A stretch of DNA of 64,000 nt, taken from NCBI RefSeq assembly GCF_001423125.1, contig NZ_LMNW01000033.1, positions 1-64,000 on the forward strand, written 5' to 3'. Both the position numbers and the translations under genes were made by a program. This document shows positions 28,575 to 36,696 of the stretch, piece by piece. Under the pieces are notes generated by a model. That model did no database searches, was not told the DNA's origin, and worked only from the letters and a program-made list of their open reading frames with translations. Each line of letters opens with the position of its first letter. Positions within the stretch are counted from its first letter, which is position 1. The stretch comes from Duganella sp. Leaf126. Its GTDB lineage: Bacteria; Pseudomonadota; Gammaproteobacteria; Burkholderiales; Burkholderiaceae_D.

Positions 28575-30758
28575 TCAGCTAGCTTTACGCTGGCGACGCC
28601 AGAAGATCACGCCGCCGGCCAGCAGCACCAGCAAGGCCAGCATCGGATCGTTGACATCCTGCGCGGCCGAGCAGCCGCCGCCGCCGCGGTTTTGCGGTGC
28701 CGCGCTGTCTGCCGCAGCAGCGCCGGCCTGGCCGCTCAGGGCGATGGTGGTGCTGCCGCCGGCCACGTTCGCATTGAGCACCACCGAACCGCTGTTGTTG
28801 CCCGGGTTGACCGGCGTGTAGCGCACCACCAGGTCGCAGCTGGCGCCCGGGTTGAGCGTGAGCGGGAAGGCGGCGCAGCCGGTGCTGTCGGCCACTTGCG
28901 CGAACGGGCCGCTGAAGCTGGCGCCGGACACGGTGAGCGCTGCCGCACCGCTGTTAGTCAGCGTGAAGCGGCGGGTCGGCGTCGCGCCGATAGTGACGGC
29001 GCCGAAGTCGAAGCTTTGCGGATTGACGCCCAGCGTAGCGGCGCCGGTGGCAACGGCCACGCCGTTACCGCCCAGGGCCAGCGAGAATTGCGCGCCGCCG
29101 TCGGTCACCACCATCAGGGTGGCGCTGCGCGCGCCGGCTGCGGTCGGCCGCAGCGCGGTGGTCAGCGTGCAGCTGGCGCCGGCGCCCACTGCCGTGTTGG
29201 CGGCGCAGGTGCCGCCGAGGACGAAGTCGCCGGGATTGCTGCCGCCCAGGGTCAGCGTGGTGATGCGCAGCGCAGCCGTGCCGGTATTGTTGAGCGTGGT
29301 CGTGTGGAGGTCGGCCGTGGCGCCCACCTGGGTGTCGGCAAACGCGATCGGACCGGCTTCGGACAGCGCGGCCACGCCCACCGGCTGGGCGGTGCCGCTG
29401 CCGGTGATGGCCACTTGCAGCGGCGCGGCGTTGGAACTGACGGCCAGCGTGGCGGCGGCGTCGCCGGCGGCGGTCGGTGCAAAGCGCAGCGGCACCGAGC
29501 AGCTGGCGCCCACGGCCAGCGTGTTGCCGCAATCGCCGCTGGCCAGCGTGATGCTGGCGGCGCCGGTGACGGCGATACGCGAGAAGTTCAGCGCCACGTT
29601 GCCGGTATTGGCCAGCACCACGGTCTGAACGGCGGCCGGGGCGTTGACGGTCTGGGCGCCGAAGGCGATCGCCGACGGCGAGGCAGTCAATGCCGGGGCG
29701 GCAGCGCTGGCGGTGCCGGACAGGCCGATGCCGGTGCTGCCGCTGGTGGCGTTGGACGCGTTCGAGGCCAGCGCCAGGGTGCCGGCAAAAGCGCCTGCGG
29801 CGGTCGGGGTGGCGGTGACGGTCACGGTGCAGCTGGCGCCGGCAGCCACCGGCGTGCTGGTGGCGCAGGTGCCGCCCAGCGTGAAGATGCCGGCATTGGC
29901 GCCGGTCACCGCGATGCTGCTGAACGTCAGCGCGGCCTGGCCGCTGTTGGTGACGGTGATGGTCGATGGCGCCGAGGCGGCGCCGGTCAGCTGGGCGCCG
30001 AAGTTGATGCTGGCGGCCGACAGGCCGAGCGTGGCTTGCGGCGTGCTGTTGCCGGTGCCGGTCAGTGCCACGGTGCTGCTGCCGCCGGTGGCGTTGTGGG
30101 TGATGGTGAGCGTGGCGGCGCGGCTGCCGGCGGCGGTGGGCCGGAAGCTGGTCTGCACGGTGCAGCTGGCGCCGGCGGCAATCGCCGCGCCGTTGGCGCA
30201 GGTGCCGCCGCCGATGCTGTAGTCGCCGGCAGCGGCGCCGCTCAGGGCGATGGTGCCGATATTGAGCGCGGCGCTGCCGGTGTTGCTGAGCGTGGCCGAC
30301 AGCGGGCCGCTGGTCTGGCCGATGGCGGTGCCGGTAAAGGTCAGGCTGGCCGGCGTCAGCGACGCCGCCGGCGCCGCCGTCGCATTCGGATTGCCGATGA
30401 AGGCGGCCAGGTCGCTCAGCTCGCTGGACGAGAATTTTCCGGCAAACAGGCTGCCCATGCCGCCGCGGTTATTGGCGATCGCATCGGCGATCACCGACGG
30501 CTGGTTGGCGCCGCGCTGGATGCCGCTGACGTTGGCCGCCGGCGAAGCGCCGTGGCACGACGCGCAACTGGCGCCGCCGGACACGGGGCCGTTCAGGTAC
30601 AAATTCTTGCCGTTGACCGCATCGGCGGCGTTGGCCTCGGCCGACGCCATTGCCGCGCCAGCGGCTGCAGCGACCATCAATGCCGCGCCGGCAGCCTGTT
30701 GCCAGCGTCCCGCCGCGCGCGCCTGCGCCGCCCGTTCCGTCCACATTGTCCCGCCCAT
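28575..30758 (-). CDS. Choice-of-anchor D protein with c-type heme domain and JDVT-CTERM tail
   Basis: The 727-residue exported protein has a signal peptide (to about 45). A small cytochrome c domain (46-125) carries heme site CASCH (65-69) and a possible axial Met in NRGGMGSL (101). It continues with about five to six tandem HYDIN/ASPM-SPD-2-like beta domains of about 95-105 residues, each with a G(T)C...GASC cysteine pair and FxPTAAG. The tail is GGGGC (Cys696), a hydrophobic helix, then RRQRKAS: the JDVT-CTERM sorting signal pattern. The cognate protease MrtJ is encoded 21 bp upstream. I infer a surface- or membrane-displayed heme protein. MWTERAA at 30746 is an alternative start. Confidence 0.87.
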   Translation of the reverse strand: MGGTMWTERAAQARAAGRWQQAAGAALMVAAAAGAAMASAEANAADAVNGKNLYLNGPVSGGASCASCHGASPAANVSGIQRGANQPSVIADAIANNRGGMGSLFAGKFSSSELSDLAAFIGNPNATAAPAASLTPASLTFTGTAIGQTSGPLSATLSNTGSAALNIGTIALSGAAAGDYSIGGGTCANGAAIAAGASCTVQTSFRPTAAGSRAATLTITHNATGGSSTVALTGTGNSTPQATLGLSAASINFGAQLTGAASAPSTITVTNSGQAALTFSSIAVTGANAGIFTLGGTCATSTPVAAGASCTVTVTATPTAAGAFAGTLALASNASNATSGSTGIGLSGTASAAAPALTASPSAIAFGAQTVNAPAAVQTVVLANTGNVALNFSRIAVTGAASITLASGDCGNTLAVGASCSVPLRFAPTAAGDAAATLAVSSNAAPLQVAITGSGTAQPVGVAALSEAGPIAFADTQVGATADLHTTTLNNTGTAALRITTLTLGGSNPGDFVLGGTCAANTAVGAGASCTLTTALRPTAAGARSATLMVVTDGGAQFSLALGGNGVAVATGAATLGVNPQSFDFGAVTIGATPTRRFTLTNSGAAALTVSGASFSGPFAQVADSTGCAAFPLTLNPGASCDLVVRYTPVNPGNNSGSVVLNANVAGGSTTIALSGQAGAAAADSAAPQNRGGGGCSAAQDVNDPMLALLVLLAGGVIFWRRQRKAS

Positions 30759-30779
30759 GCCTGTTCTCCTGAAGTGAAA

Positions 30780-31199
30780 TTAAAAACTGCAGACGGAGAT
30801 CGCAAAGGCATTCATGCCGCTGTGCGCCAGCGCGCACCAGCGCCAGCTGCGGGTGCGTGCGTACAGCATCGCCAGCACCAGTCCCGGCGCCAGCACCGCC
30901 AGCGCCGCCTGCCAGCCGCTGCCCAGGTGCAGCAGGCTGAACGCGGCTGCCGACGCCAGGGCCGGCCATACCGCCGCCGACGATCGGCGCATCAACCACT
31001 CCTGCAGGCCCGCGCGCACCACGGTTTCTTCCAGCAGCGGCGACAGCAGCAGCAGGCGCACGCCGTCCCACGCCGACGGGGCGTACAGGTGCGCGCCGCA
31101 GGCGGCGGTCCAGGTCCAGGGCAGTATCGATGAAGTCAGGGTGCGCCTCGCTGCCAGTTGCGTATCTTGTCGGACCGTTGATTCCGGACCGGGCAGCAA
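30780..31199 (-). CDS. mrtJ: CPBP-type glutamic intramembrane protease, JDVT-CTERM system (MrtJ)
   Basis: The 139-residue membrane protein has the three CPBP/Abi motifs: EETVVRAGLQEW (EExxxR), FSLLHLGSG (His) and LAHSGMNAF (HxxxN). It is short for the superfamily, as expected for the sorting-type proteases. Immediately downstream is a gene whose product ends in a JDVT-CTERM signal. Dedicated pairing of a CPBP protease with one such substrate is the known pattern for MrtJ. It should cut the C-terminal tail near the invariant Cys. The assignment rests on motifs plus neighbour; alternative: an unrelated CPBP protease. Confidence 0.8.
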   Translation of the reverse strand: MLPGPESTVRQDTQLAARRTLTSSILPWTWTAACGAHLYAPSAWDGVRLLLLSPLLEETVVRAGLQEWLMRRSSAAVWPALASAAAFSLLHLGSGWQAALAVLAPGLVLAMLYARTRSWRWCALAHSGMNAFAISVCSF

Positions 31200-31215
31200 A
31201 GGTTCTAGAAAAGCA

Positions 31216-31905
31216 CTATTTTTTTTTAGGCATGCGCCAGGTCAGGCGCGCGAGCCACTTGCGCGCAGCTTTCTTGTTGGCCTTGAAGGTGTAATCGAGG
31301 GTGGCGAACTGCTCGTCGAGCGCTTCCTGCATCACGCTGGCCGGATCGGCCGGCGGCAACTTCAGGTAGGCGTCGGCTTCGCCGTAGGCGCGGCGGATTT
31401 CCATGCCGGCCTTGCGGGCGATGTGCATCATGGTCTGGTTCGACGACAGGCAATGCATGTACAGGGTATCGACATCGTTGTTGCGGCAATGGATGGCAGC
31501 ACGGCCGAACAGTTTCGCGCCGATGCCGATGCCGCGCGCGCTGCGGCTGACCGAGACGCCGAATTCCGCCACGCGCGCCTTGTCGGTCACCGCCGCCTTC
31601 GACGCATCGCGCGCGGCAAACGCCAGGTGGCCCACGGCCACCAGCCGGAAGACGCGGTTGTACACGCCGAACACGATATCGCGCGAAAAATCGATGGCGC
31701 CGACATAGCGCTCGATCTGCTCGTCCGACAGCGCGCTGCCGAAGCGCAGCAGGCGGTCGCCCGCGTCGAGGTCGAGGAAGTGGCGGCGCATGCGGCGCCG
31801 GTCGCGCGGGTGCAACTGCTTGACCGGCACGCGCGGACGGACCTTGCCGCCGTTGGCCTTGTTCCAGCGACGCAGCGGGTTCTGGAACAGGTCGATGGGG
31901 TCCAT
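31216..31905 (-). CDS. GNAT-family acetyltransferase
   Basis: The 229-residue protein has the GNAT core: VAEFGVSVSRSARGIGIGAKLFGRAAIHC includes the acetyl-CoA loop (R-x-x-G-I/x-G). Residues before it (HFLDLDAGDRLLRFGSALSD) resemble the GNAT proteins of the PRiaq type that start with a basic segment. The C-terminus is strongly basic (KANKKAARKW...RMPKKK). It lies 16 bp upstream of mrtJ on the same strand, so the redox block may be co-transcribed with it. Substrate unknown. Confidence 0.85.
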   Translation of the reverse strand: MDPIDLFQNPLRRWNKANGGKVRPRVPVKQLHPRDRRRMRRHFLDLDAGDRLLRFGSALSDEQIERYVGAIDFSRDIVFGVYNRVFRLVAVGHLAFAARDASKAAVTDKARVAEFGVSVSRSARGIGIGAKLFGRAAIHCRNNDVDTLYMHCLSSNQTMMHIARKAGMEIRRAYGEADAYLKLPPADPASVMQEALDEQFATLDYTFKANKKAARKWLARLTWRMPKKK

Positions 31906-31925
31906 GTCACTGCCGCCGCTGCGGG

Positions 31926-33215
31926 TCAGGCGTCGTGGTCGCCATGGTTGCCATGATCGGCCATGGCAGTGTCATCGGCGCCATCGGCCGCGCCGAGCGC
32001 CAGCCTGACCGCCGTCACCCGCGCGCGGTGCACGTATTCAGGGATGCGTTGCGGTTGGTCGCGGCAGGTTTGCGCAATCTCGCCGGCATTCACCGCGCGC
32101 GCGGCCGCCATCGCCGTTTCCAGGTACGCCCCCTGCGGGAACGGTGCGTCATGGTAGCTGGCCGAGGGGCCGGTGCGCCCGCGCGAATCGCATTCGGTCG
32201 CGCGCAGCATCTGCACGAAGCGCGCCGGCTTGCGGAACGCATCGCAGCGCTCGAGCAGCTTGACGACGGTATTGGGCCGCAGCTGTAGCGCACGCCCCAC
32301 GTTGCCGTGTTCGCGCGCGGTCATCAGCGCCAGGTCGCGGCAGTCGGTGGGCACGCGCAGGCGCTTGCAGACCTGCTCCACCAGTTTCACGCCCAGTGCC
32401 TCGTGGCCGTGGTGCGCCGGCCAGCTGGCCGACGGCGTGACGCCCTTGCCCAGGTCGTGCAGCAGGCAGGCCACGCGGGTGGGCAGCTCCAGCTGCGCCC
32501 GGGCGGCGCAGTCGATCACCTGCAGGATGTGGACGCCGGTATCGATCTCCGGGTGCCATTTCTCCGGCTGCGGCACGCCCCACAGCACGTCGAGCTCGGG
32601 CAGGATGCGCGCCAGCGCGCCGCAGTCGCGCAGCACTTCCAGCATGCGCGACGGCCGCTGTTCCATCAGGCCGCGCGACAGTTCCTGCCACACGCGTTCG
32701 GCCACCAGCGCATCGACTTCGCCGTGCGCCACCATCTGCCGCATCAGGGCATTGGTTTCCGGCGCCACCCGGAAGTCCGGGTAGCGCGCGGCAAAGCGCG
32801 CCACGCGCAGGATGCGCACCGGGTCTTCGGCAAACGCCTCCGAGACGTGACGGAAGATTTTGTCGGCGAGATCGCGCTGGCCGCCGAACGGATCGGTCAG
32901 CGTGCCATCCTCGGCGCGGGCGATCGCATTGATGGTCAGGTCGCGCCGCACCAGGTCTTGTTCCAGCGTCACCTCGGGCGCGGTATGGAATACGAAGCCC
33001 TTGTAGCCGGGGGCGGTCTTGCGCTCGGTACGCGCCAGCGCGTATTCCTCCTGCGTTGCCGGATGCAGGAACACGGGAAAATCCTTGCCCACCGGGCGGT
33101 AGCCCAGCGCCACCATCTGGTCCGGCGTGGCGCCGACCACCACGTGGTCGTGGTCCTTGACCGGCAAACCGAGCAGCGCGTCCCGTACGGCGCCGCCGAC
33201 GACATAGCTCTTCAT
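31926..33215 (-). CDS. cca: CCA tRNA nucleotidyltransferase with HD domain
   Basis: The 429-residue enzyme adds or repairs the 3' CCA of tRNA. The N-terminal nucleotidyltransferase shows YVVGGAVRDALLGLP and KDHDHVVVGATPDQM; DLTINAIA and EDPVRILRVARFAARY are family signatures. The HD domain (LLHDLGKGVTP, AHHGHEALG) is that of the bifunctional proteins with 2',3'-cyclic phosphodiesterase/phosphatase activity. The C-terminal 20 residues are His/Asp-rich (MADHGNHGDHDA), unusual and perhaps metal-binding. The start at 33215, 2 bp after the GST stop, is fixed by MKSYVVGGAVRD. Confidence 0.97.
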   Translation of the reverse strand: MKSYVVGGAVRDALLGLPVKDHDHVVVGATPDQMVALGYRPVGKDFPVFLHPATQEEYALARTERKTAPGYKGFVFHTAPEVTLEQDLVRRDLTINAIARAEDGTLTDPFGGQRDLADKIFRHVSEAFAEDPVRILRVARFAARYPDFRVAPETNALMRQMVAHGEVDALVAERVWQELSRGLMEQRPSRMLEVLRDCGALARILPELDVLWGVPQPEKWHPEIDTGVHILQVIDCAARAQLELPTRVACLLHDLGKGVTPSASWPAHHGHEALGVKLVEQVCKRLRVPTDCRDLALMTAREHGNVGRALQLRPNTVVKLLERCDAFRKPARFVQMLRATECDSRGRTGPSASYHDAPFPQGAYLETAMAAARAVNAGEIAQTCRDQPQRIPEYVHRARVTAVRLALGAADGADDTAMADHGNHGDHDA

Positions 33216-33217
33216 CG

Positions 33218-33934
33218 TCAATCCGGCAGGTCGGCGTCGTGCTGGGGCGCCGTTTCGGTTTCGGCCAGCGCCTCGCTCACCCAGCGCGCCACGGCCGGGT
33301 GGGCCTGCACGCGCTGGCAGTAGGCGTCCAGCGCCGGCGCCAGCGTCACGCCATAGGTGCGGAAGCGCATCACCACCGGCGCGAAATAGGCGTCGGCAAT
33401 CGAAAAATCGCCGAACAGGAACTGGTGATGGCCGAAGCGCGCCAGGCACTCTTCCCAGATCTCGCTGATGCGGCCGATGTCGGCCTGGGCGCCGTTGGTG
33501 CGGCCCTTGCCCGGCAGGCTGGCGCGGATATTCATGCTCATGGCGCTGCGCAGGTCGGTGAAGCCGCAGTGCATCTCGGCGCAGATCGAGCGCGCCATGG
33601 CGCGCGCGGCCACGTCCTGCGGCCACAGGTGCAGTTCGGGGAACTGCTCGGCCAGGTATTCGACGATGGCCAGGCTGTCCCAGATCGTGATCTCGCCGGC
33701 CAGCAGCACCGGCACCCGGCCGCACGCCGAGTAGCTGCAGATGCGGTTGGCGGTGTCGGGCTGGTCGAGCAGGATGCGCACTTCCTGGAACGGGATGCCG
33801 AAGGCGGTCATGACCACCCAGGGCCGCATCGACCACGACGAATAGTTCTTGTTGCCGATGACCAGGGTCAGGCCGGGCGAGCGGGCGGCAGCGAGGGCGT
33901 TGGACAGGCTGGGATCGAGTTGGGTGGTCTGCAT
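33218..33934 (-). CDS. Glutathione S-transferase family protein
   Basis: The 238-residue protein has an N-terminal thioredoxin-like domain starting LTLVIGNKNYSSWSMRPWV, where the Ser in SSWS fits the catalytic Ser position. It has the glutathione-binding CGRVPVLL (cis-Pro) and ITIWDSLAIVEYLAEQFP, plus an all-helical C-terminal domain. The first 20 residues are an extension without known role. It is 2 bp from cca and may be translationally coupled. Physiological substrate unknown. Confidence 0.92.
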   Translation of the reverse strand: MQTTQLDPSLSNALAAARSPGLTLVIGNKNYSSWSMRPWVVMTAFGIPFQEVRILLDQPDTANRICSYSACGRVPVLLAGEITIWDSLAIVEYLAEQFPELHLWPQDVAARAMARSICAEMHCGFTDLRSAMSMNIRASLPGKGRTNGAQADIGRISEIWEECLARFGHHQFLFGDFSIADAYFAPVVMRFRTYGVTLAPALDAYCQRVQAHPAVARWVSEALAETETAPQHDADLPD

Positions 33935-33962
33935 GGTAGCTTGATGAATGAAATAAATCGGG

Positions 33963-35939
33963 TCAGCGGGCGAAGGAGGCTTCCTGCTCTTCCTGCAGCG
34001 TGTACCCCTTGGGCGTGATCACGCCGATGCGCGCCTTGAGCGACTGCGGCCGGCCCTCGAACAGCGCCGCGTAGTAGTTGGCGTTGGACATCACGTTCTT
34101 GACATAGGTGCGGGTCTCGAAGAACGGGATCGATTCGATGAATACGGCCGCTTCCATCGGCTTGTCGAGCGCGGCGCGCCAGGTGCGCGAGCGTCCCGGG
34201 CCGGCATTATAGGCGGCCGTGGCCAGCACCTGCGACCCATCCATATTCCCGAGCACCATGTTCAGGTAGTTCGTGCCCAGCATGATGTTGGTCTTGACGT
34301 CGGACAGCATGTCCTGCGCGAAGTCGGTCAGCCCGAGCTTCTTGGCCACCCAGCGGCCGGTGGACGGCATCACCTGCATCAGGCCCGACGCGCCCGCGTG
34401 CGACTGCGCATCCATGATGAAGCGCGACTCCTGCCGGATCAGGCCATAGACCCAGGCCTTGTCCAGGCCCAGCATCTTGGTGGCCGGGTGCATCAGGTCG
34501 TCGTGCGGCGACGGGAAGCGCTGGGTGTAATCGACCAGCACCCGGGTGCGGTCCGACGTGTTGACCATGCGGTCGAGGATGTGGTTCTGGCGCGCGTATT
34601 CGGCGGCGGCCAGGTGTTCGCGTTCGCTCAAGCCGCGCAAGCCCCAGTTCCACTCGCGCGTGCCCTCGAAGCGCAGGCGCATGCCGAAGAATTTCAGCGC
34701 GCGCTGGAAGTTGGGGTTGGCGGCGATCGGCGCGATTTCGGCGGCCGTGATCGGCGCGCCCGGCGGCGGGATCGATACCAGGCGGCCGGTTTCCTCGCGC
34801 GCCAGCTGGCCATAGAAATTGGGCTGGTCGGCGATGCCGTTGAACAGGCGCAGCGCTTCGCCGCTCGGCGGGCTGGTGTCGCTGCCGTCGGCCATCAGCG
34901 CGCGGCCCTTCCAGTAAATCCAGGTCGGGTCGTCGCGCAGGATGGCCGGCATGGCGTCGATATTCTTGTGCACCTGGCGCCAGTCGCCGTTGCGCAGCGC
35001 GATGCGGGTGCTCCACTGGGCCTGATCGATCGACAGCGGCGCGCCGTCGGCCCGCTTCCAGTAGGCGGTGGTCTCGTCCGACAGCGAGTACGACGACTGC
35101 AGGGCAATCGCGGCCCAGCCCTCGCGCTGCTCCTGCACCGACAGGCTAGCAGCTGCCTTGTTCAGCGCCAGCGTGGCCAGCTTGACGCTGGTCTTGGCCA
35201 GGCGGCCGACGGCGACGATGAAGATTTCGTGCTCGGTGCGCCCGCTGCCCGGCCCCTTGGCCACGGCGACGGTCGGCAGATCGACCGCCTGCACGATTTT
35301 TTTGTCGGGACCGCCGAGCAACGCGACGATGCGCCGCGCCTGGCCGGTAGAATTGAACTCGCCGGCCAGGCGCAGCTGCGTGTACAGGTCTTCGGCATCG
35401 AACTGGCGCGCCTGGTACAGCGTGCCGATCAGGCCTGCGCACGGTTCGCCGTAGCCGTTGGGGGAGATCAGTAGCGCGCGCGCCTCGCTGGCCACGTTCT
35501 GGCCCTTGATCGCGCGCGATTGCAGCGCGTAGCATTTGACTTGCGTGTCGTCGTTGAGCACGAACAGCGGCAGCTGTTCGTCGAAGGTGGTCCAGTCGCC
35601 CGTGCGGCCCAGCTCCAGCAGCCAGTCGTTGCGCAGCCGGTCGACGATGGCCTGGCCCTGGTAGCGCTGGATGAAGTTGCGGATTTCCATCTGCGAGGCA
35701 TCGCGCAAGCGGGCTTTGAGCCGATAATAGTCGACGTACGACGGGATCGAATAATCGGTCAGGCGCGCGGCATAGAAATCGACCTTGGCCGTGTCGTCCT
35801 TGCGCACGGCGTCGCGCAGCAGCAGGAAGGCATCGTCCTGGCTGCGGGTTTCAGCGCCGATCGCTTCGGTTTGGGCAGAGGCGCTGAGGGCGGCCATGGC
35901 GACGACGGCGCCGGCGATCCATTTCGAAACGTAACTCAA
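33963..35939 (-). CDS. slt: Soluble lytic murein transglycosylase
   Basis: Slt cleaves peptidoglycan glycan strands in the periplasm, leaving 1,6-anhydro-MurNAc ends. A helical superhelix domain precedes the C-terminal SLT domain: WVYGLIRQESRFIMDAQSHAGASGLMQVMPST, with catalytic Glu in RQESRF, and ATAAYNAGPGRSRTW. I place the start at the TTG at 35939, preceded by AGAGAG, because it directly begins a signal peptide (SYVSKWIAGAVVAMAALSASAQ; about 658 residues). An in-frame ATG at 35981 would overlap the opposite start of fau. Longer open frame beyond that lies inside fau. Confidence 0.92.
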   Translation of the reverse strand: MSYVSKWIAGAVVAMAALSASAQTEAIGAETRSQDDAFLLLRDAVRKDDTAKVDFYAARLTDYSIPSYVDYYRLKARLRDASQMEIRNFIQRYQGQAIVDRLRNDWLLELGRTGDWTTFDEQLPLFVLNDDTQVKCYALQSRAIKGQNVASEARALLISPNGYGEPCAGLIGTLYQARQFDAEDLYTQLRLAGEFNSTGQARRIVALLGGPDKKIVQAVDLPTVAVAKGPGSGRTEHEIFIVAVGRLAKTSVKLATLALNKAAASLSVQEQREGWAAIALQSSYSLSDETTAYWKRADGAPLSIDQAQWSTRIALRNGDWRQVHKNIDAMPAILRDDPTWIYWKGRALMADGSDTSPPSGEALRLFNGIADQPNFYGQLAREETGRLVSIPPPGAPITAAEIAPIAANPNFQRALKFFGMRLRFEGTREWNWGLRGLSEREHLAAAEYARQNHILDRMVNTSDRTRVLVDYTQRFPSPHDDLMHPATKMLGLDKAWVYGLIRQESRFIMDAQSHAGASGLMQVMPSTGRWVAKKLGLTDFAQDMLSDVKTNIMLGTNYLNMVLGNMDGSQVLATAAYNAGPGRSRTWRAALDKPMEAAVFIESIPFFETRTYVKNVMSNANYYAALFEGRPQSLKARIGVITPKGYTLQEEQEASFAR

Positions 35940-35979
35940 TGTGCAACTCTCTATAGTCTGAACCTGAATGTAACCAACC

Positions 35980-36606
35980 ATGACCAGCGACCCTAGAATA
36001 CCACGCAGCGAGAGCGAAGCAATAGCCCCGTCCGCACCGGGCAAGGCAGAATTACGGCAGCAGCTGCTGGCCGCGCGGCGCGCCGTCGATGCGCCCACGC
36101 GGGCGCAATGGGACCAGGCCATCGGCCGCCAGGTGGTGGCCTGGTGGCGCGCCGCGCGGCCGGCCACGCTGGGCGTGTACTGGCCGCTGCGCGGCGAACC
36201 CGATCTGGCGCCCGCGTATGCGGAACTGGCGGCGTCGGGCGCGCGGCTGCTGCTGCCGGTGGTGGTCGCGCGCGACGCCGCGCTGGCCTTTGCCGACTGG
36301 CGCCTCGGCGAGGCGATGGTCAGGGATGGGATGGGAGTGGCGGTGCCGGCCGAGCTGCGGCTGCAGGACTGTCCGGCCGCCGTGCTGGTGCCCTGCCTGG
36401 GGTTTACCGGGGAACGGTACCGGCTCGGATATGGCGGCGGGTTTTACGACCGCACACTGGCGAGAACGCCCCGGCCGCTGACGGTGGGGATCGCGTATGC
36501 GGCCATGCAGGTGGCGTTTGAGGCCGACGTGCACGACGTGGCGCTCGACCGCATCATTACCGAAGCGACGCCGCCGTCGATTGGATGCCCGCCTGCGCGG
36601 GCATGA
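35980..36606 (+). CDS. fau: 5-formyltetrahydrofolate cyclo-ligase
   Basis: The 208-residue enzyme converts 5-formyl-THF to 5,10-methenyl-THF using ATP. Family features are GKAELRQQLLAARRA near the start, LGVYWPLRGEPDL, and the C-terminal PCLGFTGERYRLGYGGGFYDRTL, which binds ATP and substrate. The gene is divergent from slt with almost no intergenic space, so its promoter must lie within the slt 5' end. The last residues (SIGCPPARA) are encoded by a palindromic element, suggesting the repeat replaced or extended the original C-terminus. Confidence 0.94.
   Translation: MTSDPRIPRSESEAIAPSAPGKAELRQQLLAARRAVDAPTRAQWDQAIGRQVVAWWRAARPATLGVYWPLRGEPDLAPAYAELAASGARLLLPVVVARDAALAFADWRLGEAMVRDGMGVAVPAELRLQDCPAAVLVPCLGFTGERYRLGYGGGFYDRTLARTPRPLTVGIAYAAMQVAFEADVHDVALDRIITEATPPSIGCPPARA
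36585..36604. repeat. Palindromic repeat overlapping fau stop
   Basis: ATGCCCGCCTGCGCGGGCAT is a perfect 8-bp stem with a CTGC loop, flanked by GTCGATTGG and GACGGAC. It belongs to the widespread intergenic palindromes of the form 'cccgcCTGCgcggg' seen in many proteobacteria. It codes for the last residues of Fau and probably acts as a terminator between convergent fau and metF. I see no second copy in the window. Confidence 0.6.
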
Positions 36607-36696
36607 CGGACTTTAGGCAGGCGGCAATATCCACCTGGCCGCTGTCCGACCTCGTTGCGCAGCGGCGGACCGTCGCGCATGCCGGATTCCGGTTTT

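Noticed and set aside
28692..31133. Open frame of about 810 codons on the plus strand
   Set aside because: Antisense shadow of the JDVT-CTERM heme protein; Gly/Arg/Ala-rich with no motif or ribosome-binding site.
35940..35979. 6S RNA gene upstream of fau, as in E. coli ssrS-ygfA
   Set aside because: slt and fau are head to head with almost no gap, leaving no room.
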